Part shown: positions 1 through 11,113 of the stretch, one piece after another | Numbering within the stretch: the first letter of the stretch is position 1 | Layout: every line of letters starts with the position of its first letter | Assembly (NCBI GenBank): GCA_022495005.1 | Contig: JAGYXB010001614.1 | Location: 1 to 64,000 of the forward strand | Reading direction: 5' to 3' | DNA length: 64,000 nucleotides | Source of the DNA: Rhyacophila brunnea | Taxonomy: Eukaryota; Arthropoda; Insecta; Trichoptera; Rhyacophilidae | Made by a program: the position numbers and the translations under genes | Notes under the pieces: model-generated | Told to the model about the DNA's origin: nothing | The model's database searches: none | The model's input: only the letters and a program-made list of their open reading frames with translations

Positions 1-531
1 CTCATGACAAAGGCCAATCATTTTTAACCCCTGATCGAGCTAATGAGGTAGTTAGATCAGATTATTTTTAAATATCTGGGGCTTTCCCACGTACCCAGGT
101 ATTTCCACAGATAAATTAAAAATAATTCCCTATTACAAACATCGGCTTCCTAGTGATTAATATAATAGGTATTATATATTTAGACGTAGTTACACAAAAC
201 AATACAACTCATAAAATATAAATCCATGCTTGGTGAAATGTTTCACCAGTCAATATATTTTTTTTCCTAGATTATTTATTTTCTTATTATCTTCCCAAGT
301 CATGTCACCATTCTGTATCCACCATATATATAATGTGTGGATGGTTTTTAGTAGCCTTGGTCAGGTGACAGGTGGTGGTATTGACTTTTGTTGTCAAAGA
401 GGATATATAATTATTAAGTTTACACTGCTACTTATTACTATTTTGTTTTACTGTTTTTGTTATATTATACGTATTCATATTCCAACAGTGAATTTTCCAT
501 TTGTGAGATTTTCTTCAGAAATAAATATTTA
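1..531. other. A+T-rich DNA, nothing recognised
   Basis: No coding-like frame or repeat boundary is visible. A 120-codon open frame at 230-592 is rich in Phe, Ile and Leu, runs into the tail of the adjacent LINE-A copy and looks like a chance frame. Confidence 0.5.
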
Positions 532-931
532 TCTTCTTCTTCTTATTGTGCCATCTCCTAGCGGAGGTCGGACACCATCAAGGCAATATTAGCTTTGTCG
601 TCTGCTACCTGGAATAGTTCAGTGGAGCTGCACTCGTACTAATCACGAAGGTTTTTAAGCCACGAAATGCGGCGCCGTCCTCTGCTACGCTTACCATTGA
701 TCTTTCCTTGAATAATAAGTTGGGGAATACTGTACTTTTGTCCTCTCATAATGTAGCCGAGGTACTGTAGTTTCCTGGTTTTAATACTACGTAGAACTTC
801 TTGGTCCTTTCCCATTTGATTGAGAATTTCAACATTTGTCACCCTGTCAGTTCAAGAAATTTTGAGGATGCATCTATACAGCCACATCTCGAAAGCTTCA
901 AGTCTCCGTAACATCTCTTGGTTTAGCGTTC
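532..931 (-). mobile_element. LINE-A copy 1, RTE-like 3' fragment
   Basis: On the minus strand this reads as the C-terminal tail of an RTE-like endonuclease/reverse transcriptase. The frame carries KLQYLGYIMRG and GRRRISWLKNL, the conserved post-RT region of this clade. It ends with a short 3' segment and an AAG-type tail, seen as TTC repeats at 535-546. It aligns throughout with the copy at 20735-21128. It is 5'-truncated at almost the same nucleotide as that copy, just after the sequence encoding TLNQEM, and has an in-frame stop near LKIS. An exact target duplication is not clear. This is a dead remnant, and a domesticated role is unlikely. Confidence 0.85.
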
Positions 932-1930
932 ATAATAATGTTTATAATAATGTATTGATGTTAGCCATACTATTTATCTTTCAACAAAAATATGTGTACA
1001 CATTTTAAATTAAAGGCGAAATTTTTAACATATGAACATTTCGACTTAAATTAATATCTAGTACACTCTACTCCAGTTATTTTAAAAATAATGTAAAAAA
1101 ATATACCACACTATGAAAAAATATTCATTTACCTATGCACCGTGCTGAATTTTTTGAGTCAACTTTTCTTGAAATTTTTCTAATGTGAGTTAGCGCGTTT
1201 TTTATAAAATACGTTTAGTAATAAAAATGGAATAAGCAATTTTAAGCCGAAGAAACCTAACACCTCTTTCAAACGATAGTCTATTGATAATAATATGCAC
1301 CTACATACAAATTCGCTTTGTCAACATAATGTATAATAATGTAGGTACAGAATACATGTAGGTATTGAATACGGTATAGTTTGTCAATTATTATAGACTT
1401 ATTTTATTTATTACGTAAACGCCTTGATTAATATAAATTGTACCTAATTATTAAAGATCGATTGACCAACACATTTCAAACAATAATATAATATATAATG
1501 TAATATGTAGGTACCTTTCAAGTATTTTACCTACTTATATTGTTTGTAATTTCATAAACTTCAAAATACTTATTTACGCATAATGAATAAATATAAAGTT
1601 CAATTATAATAACATGAAATCGAGAAAACGCCGAAAGATATTATTTTCACTAACCAATTCATTATTAGTATATATTATATATTTTTAATATGAATAGAAT
1701 ACACAATAAATAACTTACTTAATTATGCACATCTTCAAGTTCTGACGAGGAAAGAATTTTTCTCTTTTTATAAACAGCATAAAGCATAAGTAATAATTAT
1801 TATCAATCATAAGCGAAAAATGTATAAGGTACAACCACTAAGTAGATAGAAGCACATTAAAGTGTCGTGTCTACTTTCTCTACCAAGTCGTTACGTAGGT
1901 CTTTTCCTTTGCGCATTTAATTCAGCCGTG
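932..1930. other. A+T-rich intergenic DNA
   Basis: No coding signal is visible. Short GTAGGTACC-type motifs recur around 1340-1365 and 1507-1515, as is common in some insect genomes. Confidence 0.5.
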
Positions 1931-2099
1931 TGGCGTCCAATCTCCCGGCGGCCAGTTGGGCCGGTGTCCAATTGGGTCGGCGCCCGATTGTACCGGCGTC
2001 CGATCGTCCCGGAGGCCAATTGGGTCGGTGTCTGATTGTACCGGCGGCCAATAACCGGAGGCCAATCGGCGGAGGCCAGTTCGCGGTGTCAAATCGTCC
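1931..2099. repeat. 16-bp GC-rich minisatellite
   Basis: About eleven imperfect tandem units start with CGG and follow a pattern near CGGNGGCCAATTGGNN. The first unit (1931-1945) is 15 bp and three units between 2042 and 2083 are 14 bp; the rest are 16 bp. Many units contain the palindromic core GGCCAATTGG. The array is strongly G+C-rich in A+T-rich surroundings. It opens long frames on both strands (1917-2201 and 1930-2217) rich in Pro, Gly and Arg. Because 16 is not a multiple of 3, these are almost certainly artefacts. It stops 19 bp before the target duplication of the hAT MITE. Confidence 0.85.
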
Positions 2100-2118
2100 C
2101 ATTCCCATTATTATAATG

Positions 2119-2838
2119 GTTATAATTAGAGATTCCCGGAAATTTCGGGATCCCGAGCAATTTTCGATACCTATGAATCCCGGGATTAATTTTTTTATCA
2201 ATTTTTATGGAAAATAAAATAACAACGAAAATATAACAGAAAAAATACTTTTAATAACAAATAACTACATTAGAAATAAACTGAGTTTGAATGAAGTTTG
2301 ATTTATACCCATGTGTAAGTTGCCGATTCATTTGATTTTTTCACATAAATTAATAAAAATGAGAATGATTGGATAAAAACAATGCTTCACACTATTAATA
2401 AAGTAATTCAACCATGATCTTCTATATTTTACGGCAGTTTCATATTTGGCTGACTAATTAGATTTATGAAGCGGAAAGGCCATAAGTACACCATGATTTG
2501 CTTTACTATTTTAAATATCGCTAACCCATTCATTAAGTCTTTACTATCAGAAACAGCAATCCCATAATTAATTCACATTATTATTTATATAACAATATTA
2601 TTTACTCCATTAAACTTATGTATTTCCAAGATTGAACGTATACAATATTAACAATAAATGTCTTAAATAGTATAAATTATACTAGATTTATTTTTGAACG
2701 ATTTTATCAATGTTATTTGTAAATATAAAAATTTTATATTAATAATAGAAACAAATGCTAATCCCAGGATTGTCAAATTATAATCCCGAAATCCCGGGAT
2801 CAGAATTTTGGCTCGAGATTGGATTCCCTAGTTATAAT
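2119..2838. mobile_element. hAT MITE family E, intact copy
   Basis: The element itself is 2127-2830 (704 bp). It starts TAGAGATTCCC, ends in a sequence whose reverse complement is TAGGGAATCC, and is flanked by the 8-bp target duplication GTTATAAT at 2119-2126 and 2831-2838. An 8-bp duplication with TAGRG termini indicates hAT. Both ends are full of CCCGGGAT / ATCCCGGG sub-terminal repeats. The interior is A+T-rich and very similar to the copy at 62111-62779. On the minus strand the interior holds a short interrupted frame beginning MAFPLHKSN that may be a transposase relic. Confidence 0.88.
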
Positions 2839-5221
2839 ACAGCACCCACTGTATAATACTGTTTTCATAACCCCTCGTCAAAAAAAATGCATATACTTTA
2901 ATAACAATCAAAATATTTTTTTTTCTATCTCATTTTAGTATTAAATTAAGCAAAATAATAATAAGCAAAAAATAAAATTCATTCATAATAAAATAAATAA
3001 AAGTTATATTATAAATAACAATCATTTTAATCAATGAGAAAGATGAAATTGTTTATGTTGAGACGATAGATCATCATAATTTGGTTTCCTGGTTGTTAAT
3101 TTTAATCTGAGATGCGGTTCCACATCCAAAAGCTGATTTTTTTATGTCTACAAGTGCTGAAAAAGCAACTTCACATATATATGAAGTTGGAAAAGGCAAA
3201 ATGTATTTCAGGACTTTCTCTGTTGAAACTTGATACACATGATTTTAAATTTCTAATGATTAGAAGTTTAAAATCTTTGAAATATTCTCTGAAAATACAG
3301 GAAATATCTGGATATATAAATTACTATATAGGCACCAACTATACATAAACCAATAAATAATTTTAAAAACTTATAAAACTAGCTGCCCTGTACTCCTTCC
3401 TCTATATGAGGAAAAATGTGTTGTGGTATGTGATAGTATCTTTTTCATGCTTAACAAACAGTTACCATTATTTTTAAGATTGTGTTGTCAACGTATAATT
3501 TCATAAGATACTAATGACAATACCACTATATACATTTGTTTTAAAAATATTCAGTTGAAAAATAGTTTACCTATTTATATAATAATTGGAATATCCAGCG
3601 TGACAAAAAATGTTAAGTAAATGTATCTCAAAACACCCCTTGTGATTTGAACATGCCTGATCTCAAAAGACACCGCACGCCATTGGTAAGTACCAATTTT
3701 TATCAAAAACCAATTGCATATCTGATTTTCTTTAAAGCGTAATTAACCTAATTTAATTTTGAGTTACAACAGTATTTTACCAGGATATTATTGATATATT
3801 TAATAATATTCTCTTGGTTTTTTTATATAGCTTTTGGTATGGTGACTAAGTAACAACAGTAAGTATTGTATTAATTTAAATAGTGTTCTTAAAGTAATAA
3901 TACATAGTATAAAATCGCTGACACTATTTGTGTTTAAGATATTACGAAAGTATTTTATTAAAAAAGCAAAAAAAACTATTTTAACCATGTCCAAAATTCT
4001 TAAACGACCATTTAGGCACACACCTAACTGTATTTTACTAGTTATGTGATTGTTTAATTTCTAAACTAGCTTTTGAAATATTATTTTTTTTAAAAAAGAA
4101 GGCAGTGAGCCAAATAAGTTTGAGAAACTGTTGTAGATTTTTACTAAATACTCAAATGGAATTAGAATTGTATATCCATAAATTTCAATCAATCTACAAT
4201 TTATATATTAATAATCAAATAAATAAATACTACGTACTACAGATTTGTATGAAGTACGAAGATTGTGCTAGATATTGATTATTTTCGAATGCAATGCGTT
4301 AACAACGGTTTACAATAAATGCAGATTTTTGAATGCACAATTCGTTCGAATTATTGACATTTTTTTTAAAAATAATATGAACGATAACTATCACTACTAT
4401 CGAAGTTTACAGTTTAACTATATTAAGCCATGGTTATCACCGCACAGCTGTTCTTCACGGTGCTTACATCTCGTTTTTTATTCAACGTGCCGCTTTATCG
4501 TTCTTTATGACACCACAAAATTTCTGTTTGTGAAAAAGTCACCCCTTAATACGTACAAGCCTACACTTCTCCCCTCTCGATATTCTATCGGAAGGAATTT
4601 TAAGGGTCGCCTCTGACGTATTAATAAGCCTTATACATATTAATGAGCGCGTCTGCGTAAATATCTCAGCCTGTAGGGATTATTGTAATTTCATTGAATA
4701 CCCTGAAAGCTTATTGCCTGTATAATCAATACCGTCAAATAATAACACACTACTTTGAAGTATAACGATGTGTTGGGGAATTTGTTTTCGAGTTTTCTAT
4801 TTTCGGGAAAAATGTTTAGCAAACGCAAATAGACTAATTTGATTAGTAATAATATTGGCAATGGTAAACTAGTAAATTTTTTATTTTAGTAGCTTGGACT
4901 GTAGACACAAATGACATGTAATTGCCATAATGTTTTTTAGGTTGTTTGTTTTTTATAGTGAATATTTTTAGTAAATGATATCACGTGGCGTGATGGTAAT
5001 GTATTTATAGCATTAAGCTACCATTTGCGAAGATATCGTACTGTATGACGATTGGAAGCAGATAACCAGAGTGGAGAAGTCTACTTAAGGCAGCTAACGT
5101 CCCCAACTGTAATGATAGAAAAAAACATATATTTTTATTTTTACAAATCTAGCTAGCTTTATTAAGTGGCACTCATTATATACAGGCTACAATATAATAA
5201 AATAGAATGTTTTTAGTACTT
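2839..5221. other. A+T-rich DNA with two unexplained blocks
   Basis: At 3106-3226 one forward frame reads like protein (it contains KADFFMSTSAEKATSHIYEV) but has no recognisable domain and stops soon. At 4420-4620 the base composition is less A+T-rich, and a 113-codon frame (4275-4616) crosses it without any motif I recognise. An ATG at 3651 is followed by eleven codons and a donor-like GTAAGT near 3685. None of this is enough to call a gene. Confidence 0.35.
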
Positions 5222-5715
5222 ATACATAAAATTCGTTTCTCTTACGGTCCTTTCGCGTGATGTCCAACATACACCTCTCCATGCCTCGCGGTGCGACTCT
5301 TAGCTTTTGGACATCTATCGTGTAGAGGGTCCACGTCTTGCAGCCATACGTGAGCACGGGTAGCACACATTGGTTGAATACCTTACGCTTAAGACATAAT
5401 GGTAGGTCACTTTTGGGTTAGGAAGCAGACAGGAGTACGCGATGTAATAGACGTTGCCAAACAGCTGAAATGGAGATGGATGGGACACATTGCTCGCCAA
5501 AAGGATGGCCGCTGGACAAATGCCGTCATCCAGTGGTACCCAAGGGGCACGAAACGGCCACAGGGTCGCCCTAAAAACCGCTGTATTGACGAACTGGTAA
5601 AGTTCGGCGGAAATACGTGGCAGCGAAAGACACAGGACCGAGAGAGTTGGAAGAAGCTTGGAGAGGCCTTCATCTAACAGTGGATTGGTCCCAGCTGATG
5701 ATGATGATACATAAA
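5222..5715. mobile_element. LINE-B copy with inverted 5' segment (twin priming)
   Basis: The 3' part (about 5416-5706, plus strand) encodes the C-terminal tail of an RTE-like reverse transcriptase (LKWRWMGHIARQ, TKRPQGRPKNR) and ends in a GATGATGAT tail. The part just upstream (about 5231-5415) is the immediately preceding coding segment, but in reverse orientation. Read on the minus strand it goes from LPLCLKRKVFNQ to RNE, exactly where the plus-strand part resumes (RKQT). The whole is bounded by ATACATAAA at 5222-5230 and 5707-5715, a 9-bp target duplication. Other LINE-B copies in the window show the uninverted order. Confidence 0.88.
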
Positions 5716-6459
5716 CTAGTGCATCGTATTACTTATTATATTCCAATTCGAATTATACACAAATATTTAAAAATTTTAAAATCAAAATTTGCGTAATCCA
5801 TATATGTATCAATGTATTATTTGGTTTTAAAAAAATATACATTTTTACAATACTAGTCTCAACCAAAAATATTTTCATTTCAAAACAAAAATAATACATT
5901 TCTAGTTATATTTGGTATTCAATATATTCAACATGCTTTTCACCACATGTGATATTACAGAATGCAATAAGCCGGAATTATTCATCAACCAAAATGCCGA
6001 CCAAACATATTATAGGTATATAGAATTAAAATTAATTATTAGCTTCGCACATATTTTTGTAGCACTTCAAAAAGCATCACCTTTTTATCAAATTTAATGT
6101 AACGTAATTTCGTTGAACAATAATTTCACAAACTATTATTATGTATCAGATTATACTTACTATACCTATGTGTCTAGGTTGCTAAAACCGATTCCTAAGA
6201 ATTTGATTAAGTAATTAATAAAAATTAAAATGAAGACGTATCAGTTGCCTAAATTATACTACAGAATAATACAAAATAACATTATAATATGGTTTTATTC
6301 GATTTGATGTTGTTAATTTACATATAGAAAACGTCTCTACTTTTCTTGATTTCTGTAAACTCTACGACTGTCTTAGCCCAAGGGAGGCTGTAGGTATCTA
6401 TTTTTTTTTATAAAATCAAACTGCCTCATTTTAAGTGTTTCAGCCATCCTTTATTCTTG
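5716..6459. other. A+T-rich DNA, nothing recognised
   Basis: Only short, compositionally biased frames are present (for example 5912-6097). No repeat boundary is seen. Confidence 0.5.
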
Positions 6460-6695
6460 CACCATTTAAGTATATTGGAGAGAAGCGTCAAAAAAAATAA
6501 TATTTTAAAGCAAAATTTGTCGCAAATATATACAATGCGTAATGCATAGTGATCAGTGCATGTGGGTGTCATATTTATCTTTCAAAAGTAGTGGTTATAT
6601 ATTTCTCAGAAGTATTTTCAGATTATGTATGGTCAATAATATAATATAACATTCTTAAATCTTGTGAATTATTCGTTGAATAAAATAATAGTTTT
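6460..6695 (+). repeat. tRNA-module repeat, decayed copy
   Basis: This shares TTTGTCGCAA, ATAGTGATCAGTGCATGTGG and the downstream TGGTTATATATTTCTCAGAA and TCGTTGAATAAAA blocks with the copies at 6742, 12375, 40034 and 58441. The B-box part of the tRNA-like module is deleted. The TTCGTTGAATAAAA block marks the 3' side of the repeat. Confidence 0.7.
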
Positions 6696-6741
6696 TTTTA
6701 ATTATTAGCAATGCATGTACGTTATAACAAAAATTTGGAAC

Positions 6742-7045
6742 GATCCTGATGCCGGTTAGTAATTAACGTAATTTAATACATTGATTTAAAATACAATGGC
6801 CGATTGCCAATAAATAAAGCAATTTAGAAAGCTCTTTAAAGACTATTTTATAAAAATCGTTAGTTAAATTTGTCGCAATTGGATTAAACACACATAATAT
6901 AGTGATCAGTGCACATGGATGTGAATCCCAAGGGGCGTAGGTTTGAATCCGGCTGAGTATCGTATTTTTTTCTAGTGGTTATATATTTTTTATATCCACT
7001 AGAAAGTATTTTCAAATTAGGTATGTATGGTCAATAATATTGAGT
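6742..7045 (+). repeat. tRNA-module repeat, better-preserved copy
   Basis: The unit begins near GATCCTGATGCCGGTTAG. After about 150 bp it carries a tRNA-like module: TAGTGATCAGTGC resembles an A box, and the stretch near 6950 matches the B box (GGTTTGAATCC). It continues with TAGTGGTTATATATTT and GTATGGTCAATAAT. The tRNA-like part is therefore internal, not at the 5' end as in ordinary SINEs. It is non-coding and could once have been transcribed by RNA polymerase III. Confidence 0.7.
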
Positions 7046-7924
7046 TTATCTCTAGAAAAGTAGCTTTATCTTGGAATCGTCGTTTTAAAATAGTATTTAA
7101 TCACGATGTGCCAGTTAAAGACCATACAATACCGAACTACTCCACAAAATTTAACAATGCTTTAATTCTACTTTGTAGACATTTATGTAATTTGATATAA
7201 TTTTCATAAAAATAGCGTTATTGTGAGTTTTTGAGAAGTGCACAAATTGTACTTATGGCCAAAGATTTATGCTATGTTTCATATAGAGCCATCTGTGAAG
7301 TTGGTTATTTTAAAATTTATTTTTATTTCGAAAGCTTTCGATTCTCGAAATTAAATGAATAACAGGTTTCTCTGTCCAATGTTTTGCCTGAACCAATTCT
7401 CGTAGGTGCAATTTGCATACGTAATCTCAATAATATAAATCACCCGCTGGCAATTATCAACCCTTTCTACAGGCTCTACAGCCCCACCCCTAAATCAGTT
7501 GAGTTGAGTGCACCGGCCTAGTGAGGATTTGCCCCGGACTACCCTTAGTTGGTGTATTTAGGTAACACGGATTACAATGACGTTGACATGTTTTCAGGAT
7601 ACTTACCACTTTATTTTTTTACCCTATCCAAAGGGTCTTCGTCTTTTCCGTATCTTACGTCGATTTCAGAATTATTATTTTAATAGTTTTATATTCACTA
7701 AACCAACAAATCTTGCGATGCAAATGCGATGTAAGTAAATCAATAATTCCATATATTGATGATACCAATTTAGCAGTGCTTGGAGGCTTCAGGGGAGATT
7801 TAGGAGGTAATAAGGTCATAGTAACACATTTTTCATTTATAAAAATAGTAAATATTGGATTTAAATTTTTTTTTTCTCATGTTTGTATTATCTTACCTGC
7901 TTATATAACAACATACATTACATC
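7046..7924. other. Intergenic DNA, slightly G+C-richer centre
   Basis: 7440-7560 is less A+T-rich than its surroundings and may be an old, unrecognised repeat. The 85-codon frame at 7713-7970 runs into the hAT MITE end and is not credible as a gene. Confidence 0.4.
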
Positions 7925-8072
7925 TAGGGATTCCAATCCCGGGTTTCCGAGCTATTTTCGATACCTATAAATCCCGGGATTGGTCAACATAATCCCGAAA
8001 CTTTCGGGATTGATTTTTTTATCAATTTTTATGGAAAATAAAACAAAAACGAAAATATAACAGAAAAATACC
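7925..8072 (+). mobile_element. hAT MITE family E, truncated copy
   Basis: It starts TAGGGATTCCAATCCCGGG, matching the terminus of the elements at 2127-2830 and 62111-62779. It then follows the family through TTTTTATGGAAAATAAAA and AACGAAAATATAACAG, and stops near 8072. The rest of the element is absent; the TTAA foldback starts about 20 bp further on and its far side does not resume the MITE. Confidence 0.8.
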
Positions 8073-8088
8073 CGGTAATATATAGACC

Positions 8089-8953
8089 TTAAGGGGGGAC
8101 ATGCTCAGCGTAGGTCAAAATGGAACTTTTATTGCATTTTCAAACCATGATCCTGGACATTCCTAAAACGTTGTAGATAATCTATTTGTATAATTTTGAA
8201 GCCTTGTTATCATTTATATTTATTTTAAACATTTTTGATGGCTGCAAAAAGTATTTTTATTACAAAAAACAGAGTTCTTTTAAACCTCTCGCTATAATGT
8301 TTTAGAATAAAGTCATATTTCAGTACATGAATGTGCAGCGGCTTACATTCATTAATTTTTAAACGCATTTATAAACCCATTAGTATAATTTGTGACGAGA
8401 TAATTTTTGTAAAATATTTACGATAAAAAATTATATTGATAATCTCTGTGATCACAAATTTGACAAGAATTATGCATTTTATTATTCAAGAAATGGGCAA
8501 GATTAAAACATTTGAAGATAATTCTAAAGATACTAAGTATAAGCTATTTTATTTGAATAATAAAATGCCTAATTCTCAAATTTGGGATCAAAGAGATTAT
8601 CAATATAATTTTTTATCGTAAATATTTTACAAAAATTATTTCGTCACAAATTATGGTTTTATAAATGCGTTTAAAAATTAATAGGTGTAAAAAATCTTAA
8701 CACCGCTGCACATTCATGTACTGAAATATGACTATATTCTAAAACATTAGAGCGAGAGGTTTAAAAGAACACTATTTTATGTAATAAAATAACCTTTTGC
8801 AGTCGTCAAATGTTTAAAATAAATATAAAAGATAATAAGGCTTTAAAATTATATAAATAGATTATCTACAACGTTTAAGGTATGTCCAGGATCATGCTTT
8901 GAAAATAGAAAAAAAGTTCTATTTTGACCCACGCTGAGCACGTCCGCCCTTAA
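8089..8953. mobile_element. TTAA-flanked foldback element D1
   Basis: TTAA lies at 8089-8092 and 8950-8953, with 857 bp between. Almost the whole element is an inverted repeat: 8093 to about 8490 pairs with about 8560 to 8949 at roughly 90% identity by eye, around a loop near 8520. The ends read GGGGGGACATGCTCAGCG and, reverse-complemented, GGGCGGACGTGCTCAGCG. TTAA target duplication fits piggyBac-like transposition; Kolobok elements also use TTAA. The 61-codon frame at 8436-8621 spans the loop and is not a gene. Read-through transcription would give a very long hairpin RNA. Confidence 0.85.
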
Positions 8954-10323
8954 GGTCACATTTTAATGGATAATAGATACTAGTAACTAGGTGTTAGGAT
9001 CTATTTATAAGAGAATGAGTGGTAAATTATAATAAAACATTAAGCTCAATCACGAAAATGGGAAATCTATATTAAGAATATTTTAACAGTTCGCAAGAAT
9101 ATGACACAAAAAATAAACAATATTACATAGTAAAGGTTGGGATGTAACTGAATAATCTACTTGCCTATACACCAAAAACTTATAATCTACATCTTTGAAA
9201 CAATATGTTTTGATAACATATAAATTATAGAGAGCGACACGTGGAGAACTGATTTCCAGGTAGATTAAAAATGTCCAGGTAAGTCCTTCGCTTGTAGATC
9301 TCTTGAGGCTTGTCATACGGTTTTACCAGTAAGTTGGTAGCAAATGGCGTGAAAAATACAACGTTGTTACAAGAAGGTAGCCCAGTCGCACATTGAAAAT
9401 CGTTTTAACCGGGATAATAGTCATAAATCAAAACTGAGCGCAACCTTCTTCATGTATGTGCGTATAGGCAAGATGGTGCGAGGACAGTGATGTCACATGA
9501 CGAAATGTGACATTTCGGGATTATAATATGTCGGGTGAAAATGGTTGCATGTGCCTTCAGATGTTTTATTCTAGCAGTGTGCAAAGGTCCATAAGATTCA
9601 TAATAATAAAATTGTAATGATGACATTGGGAAGATGCAATTAATACAATCACTGCTTATCTGTTAAATCATATTCAATTACCACATTTAAATATCATGTC
9701 AATTATATAAAATGGCCAGGTAATGCAAACGCGCCAGTCGCGTTGTTAGCACAGCAAAAGCAGCTAAAATGATTTGGAAAGTGCTGTGTGGTTATACATT
9801 ATGCTCTACGTAAAAAGTGGACCTGAACTAAAAAGTTAGATAGAAACATTTTAATATACCTAATGACACAGTAATATTTTAAAATATTAATGAATATTTT
9901 AATAATCGCGGGAATGAAAATATAGTAGGTATTAATATTAATCCCAGCTGTCCGTCTTTTATCTTCTGATTACATCCGACATTATCGGCAAAAATTTTAA
10001 TTCAAGTAAATTTAAATGATTATGACCCATGCAGCGTAGGTACGATAAAACCTTAGTGTTGCATTATAATAATCCCATGTCTTCCGCATCCCTTCATTTG
10101 GGCAGCCAACCCTTATAAAATGTACACATTATCAAATCCACCCCTTTTGGTAAATCATGTCACATGTGAAATATTTTAAAGCAGTGGGGTAAAATTACGA
10201 ATTAAAAGTTGGACATCTTAATTTAAATATTTTAATTTAATTATCCAAAGAAACGCTTTATAAAAACCTGGTATTAAAATATAAGGGTATATATAAATAT
10301 AATTCAACTTCATTTGCTATTTT
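8954..10323. other. Intergenic DNA with a small perfect hairpin
   Basis: TGTCACAT at 9491-9498 is the inverse of ATGTGACA at 9505-9512, with a 6-bp loop. A donor-like AGGTAAGT lies near 9273. The 77-codon minus-strand frame (9083-9316) has no recognisable domain. 9400-9560 is less A+T-rich. Confidence 0.4.
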
Positions 10324-10750
10324 ACAACGTTTTTCTTAGCTCGTATTCTTATTTGTCCGGTAAAAATCTTTCAATCGATTTTAATTAACTTCCCGACTAG
10401 CTAGACATTTGAAACTTTTAGAATATATCAGAACACGATGATAATGCATTTTTAATACTTTTAGCCATCTTTAAGTAGAATTGATTTCATTTTTATTTAA
10501 TTCTGTTTTACATGAAAAGTTATTTTGATACCATTATTAGTTGCTAGGGGGTCCTAGCAACTAAATTATTAAATAATATAATACGTGCATTACTATGTAA
10601 ATCAATATGGAATGACATTTCATTATTCAGTATTTCGAACAAGTACAATTTTTTTCGTCGTTTAAGCTAGTCAAGTCAAGTTTATATGATTCAACAGAAA
10701 ATTTAAAATCGTTGTATATAAAAAATCTTTTTATCTAGTAATTATTTATC
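10324..10750 (+). mobile_element. MITE-A copy 1
   Basis: About 0.42 kb, one of seven copies in the window (10324, 25617, 26545, 35762, 36948, 44153, 55644). Shared landmarks in order are TTACAACGTTTTTCTTAGCT, CTTCCCGACTAGCTAGACAT, TAGCCATCTTTAAGTAGAAT, a central GTTGCTAGG..CCTAGCAAC inverted repeat, and ATAAAAAGTTCTTTTTATCT near the right end. ACAACGTTTTT occurs near both ends in opposite orientation. It encodes no protein and is a non-autonomous DNA element of unknown superfamily. Confidence 0.8.
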
Positions 10751-10910
10751 AATATAATAATTAATGATAATTAAATTGCGTGAGGGTGTATGGGTGCGTT
10801 TAGGTTAATTACTTATTTTATTTATTTTTTCCATGTCGTATTTTTAACGTCTTGAATTTATAATTTGTAATATTTATCATTTTTAATATACTTAAATAAA
10901 TTTTGTCCCA

Positions 10911-11113
10911 TCTTAATAAGATCATCCGGGGGTTTGTATTAACAGATTTGTTTTTTATGAGAATTGGATGTTAGCCACTTGCCCAACCTATTAGGCCCAT
11001 ACCGACTGACATCTGACTCAAAAACAAATTAAAAAACAATATGTGTATTTGCCAGACCCAGGATTCTAACCTGGGACCCACGACGTTATAGGCCGACGCT
11101 TAAGCCGCTCCGT
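10911..11113 (-). repeat. tRNA-derived SINE (Ser/Leu-like), copy 1
   Basis: On the minus strand a tRNA-like head with the B box GGTTAGAATCC (one change from consensus) is followed by a body containing a short block that reads GAGTCAGATGTCAGTCGG, and by a terminal AGATGGGACAAAA. The head is degenerate near 11100. It aligns with the copies at 29960, 32729, 37906, 52383 and 59735. The 84-codon minus frame here is spurious. Confidence 0.75.

Noticed and set aside
1917..2217. 94- and 95-codon Pro/Gly/Arg-rich frames on both strands
   Set aside because: They come from the 16-bp minisatellite; open frames on both strands at once reflect its composition, not coding.
7880..8090. CRISPR-like or operator-like CCCGGGAT repeats
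   Set aside because: These are sub-terminal repeats of the hAT MITE, irregular in spacing and without spacers; the genome is eukaryotic.
8436..8621. 61-codon frame as a transposase
   Set aside because: It spans the loop of a foldback and is simply part of the inverted repeat.
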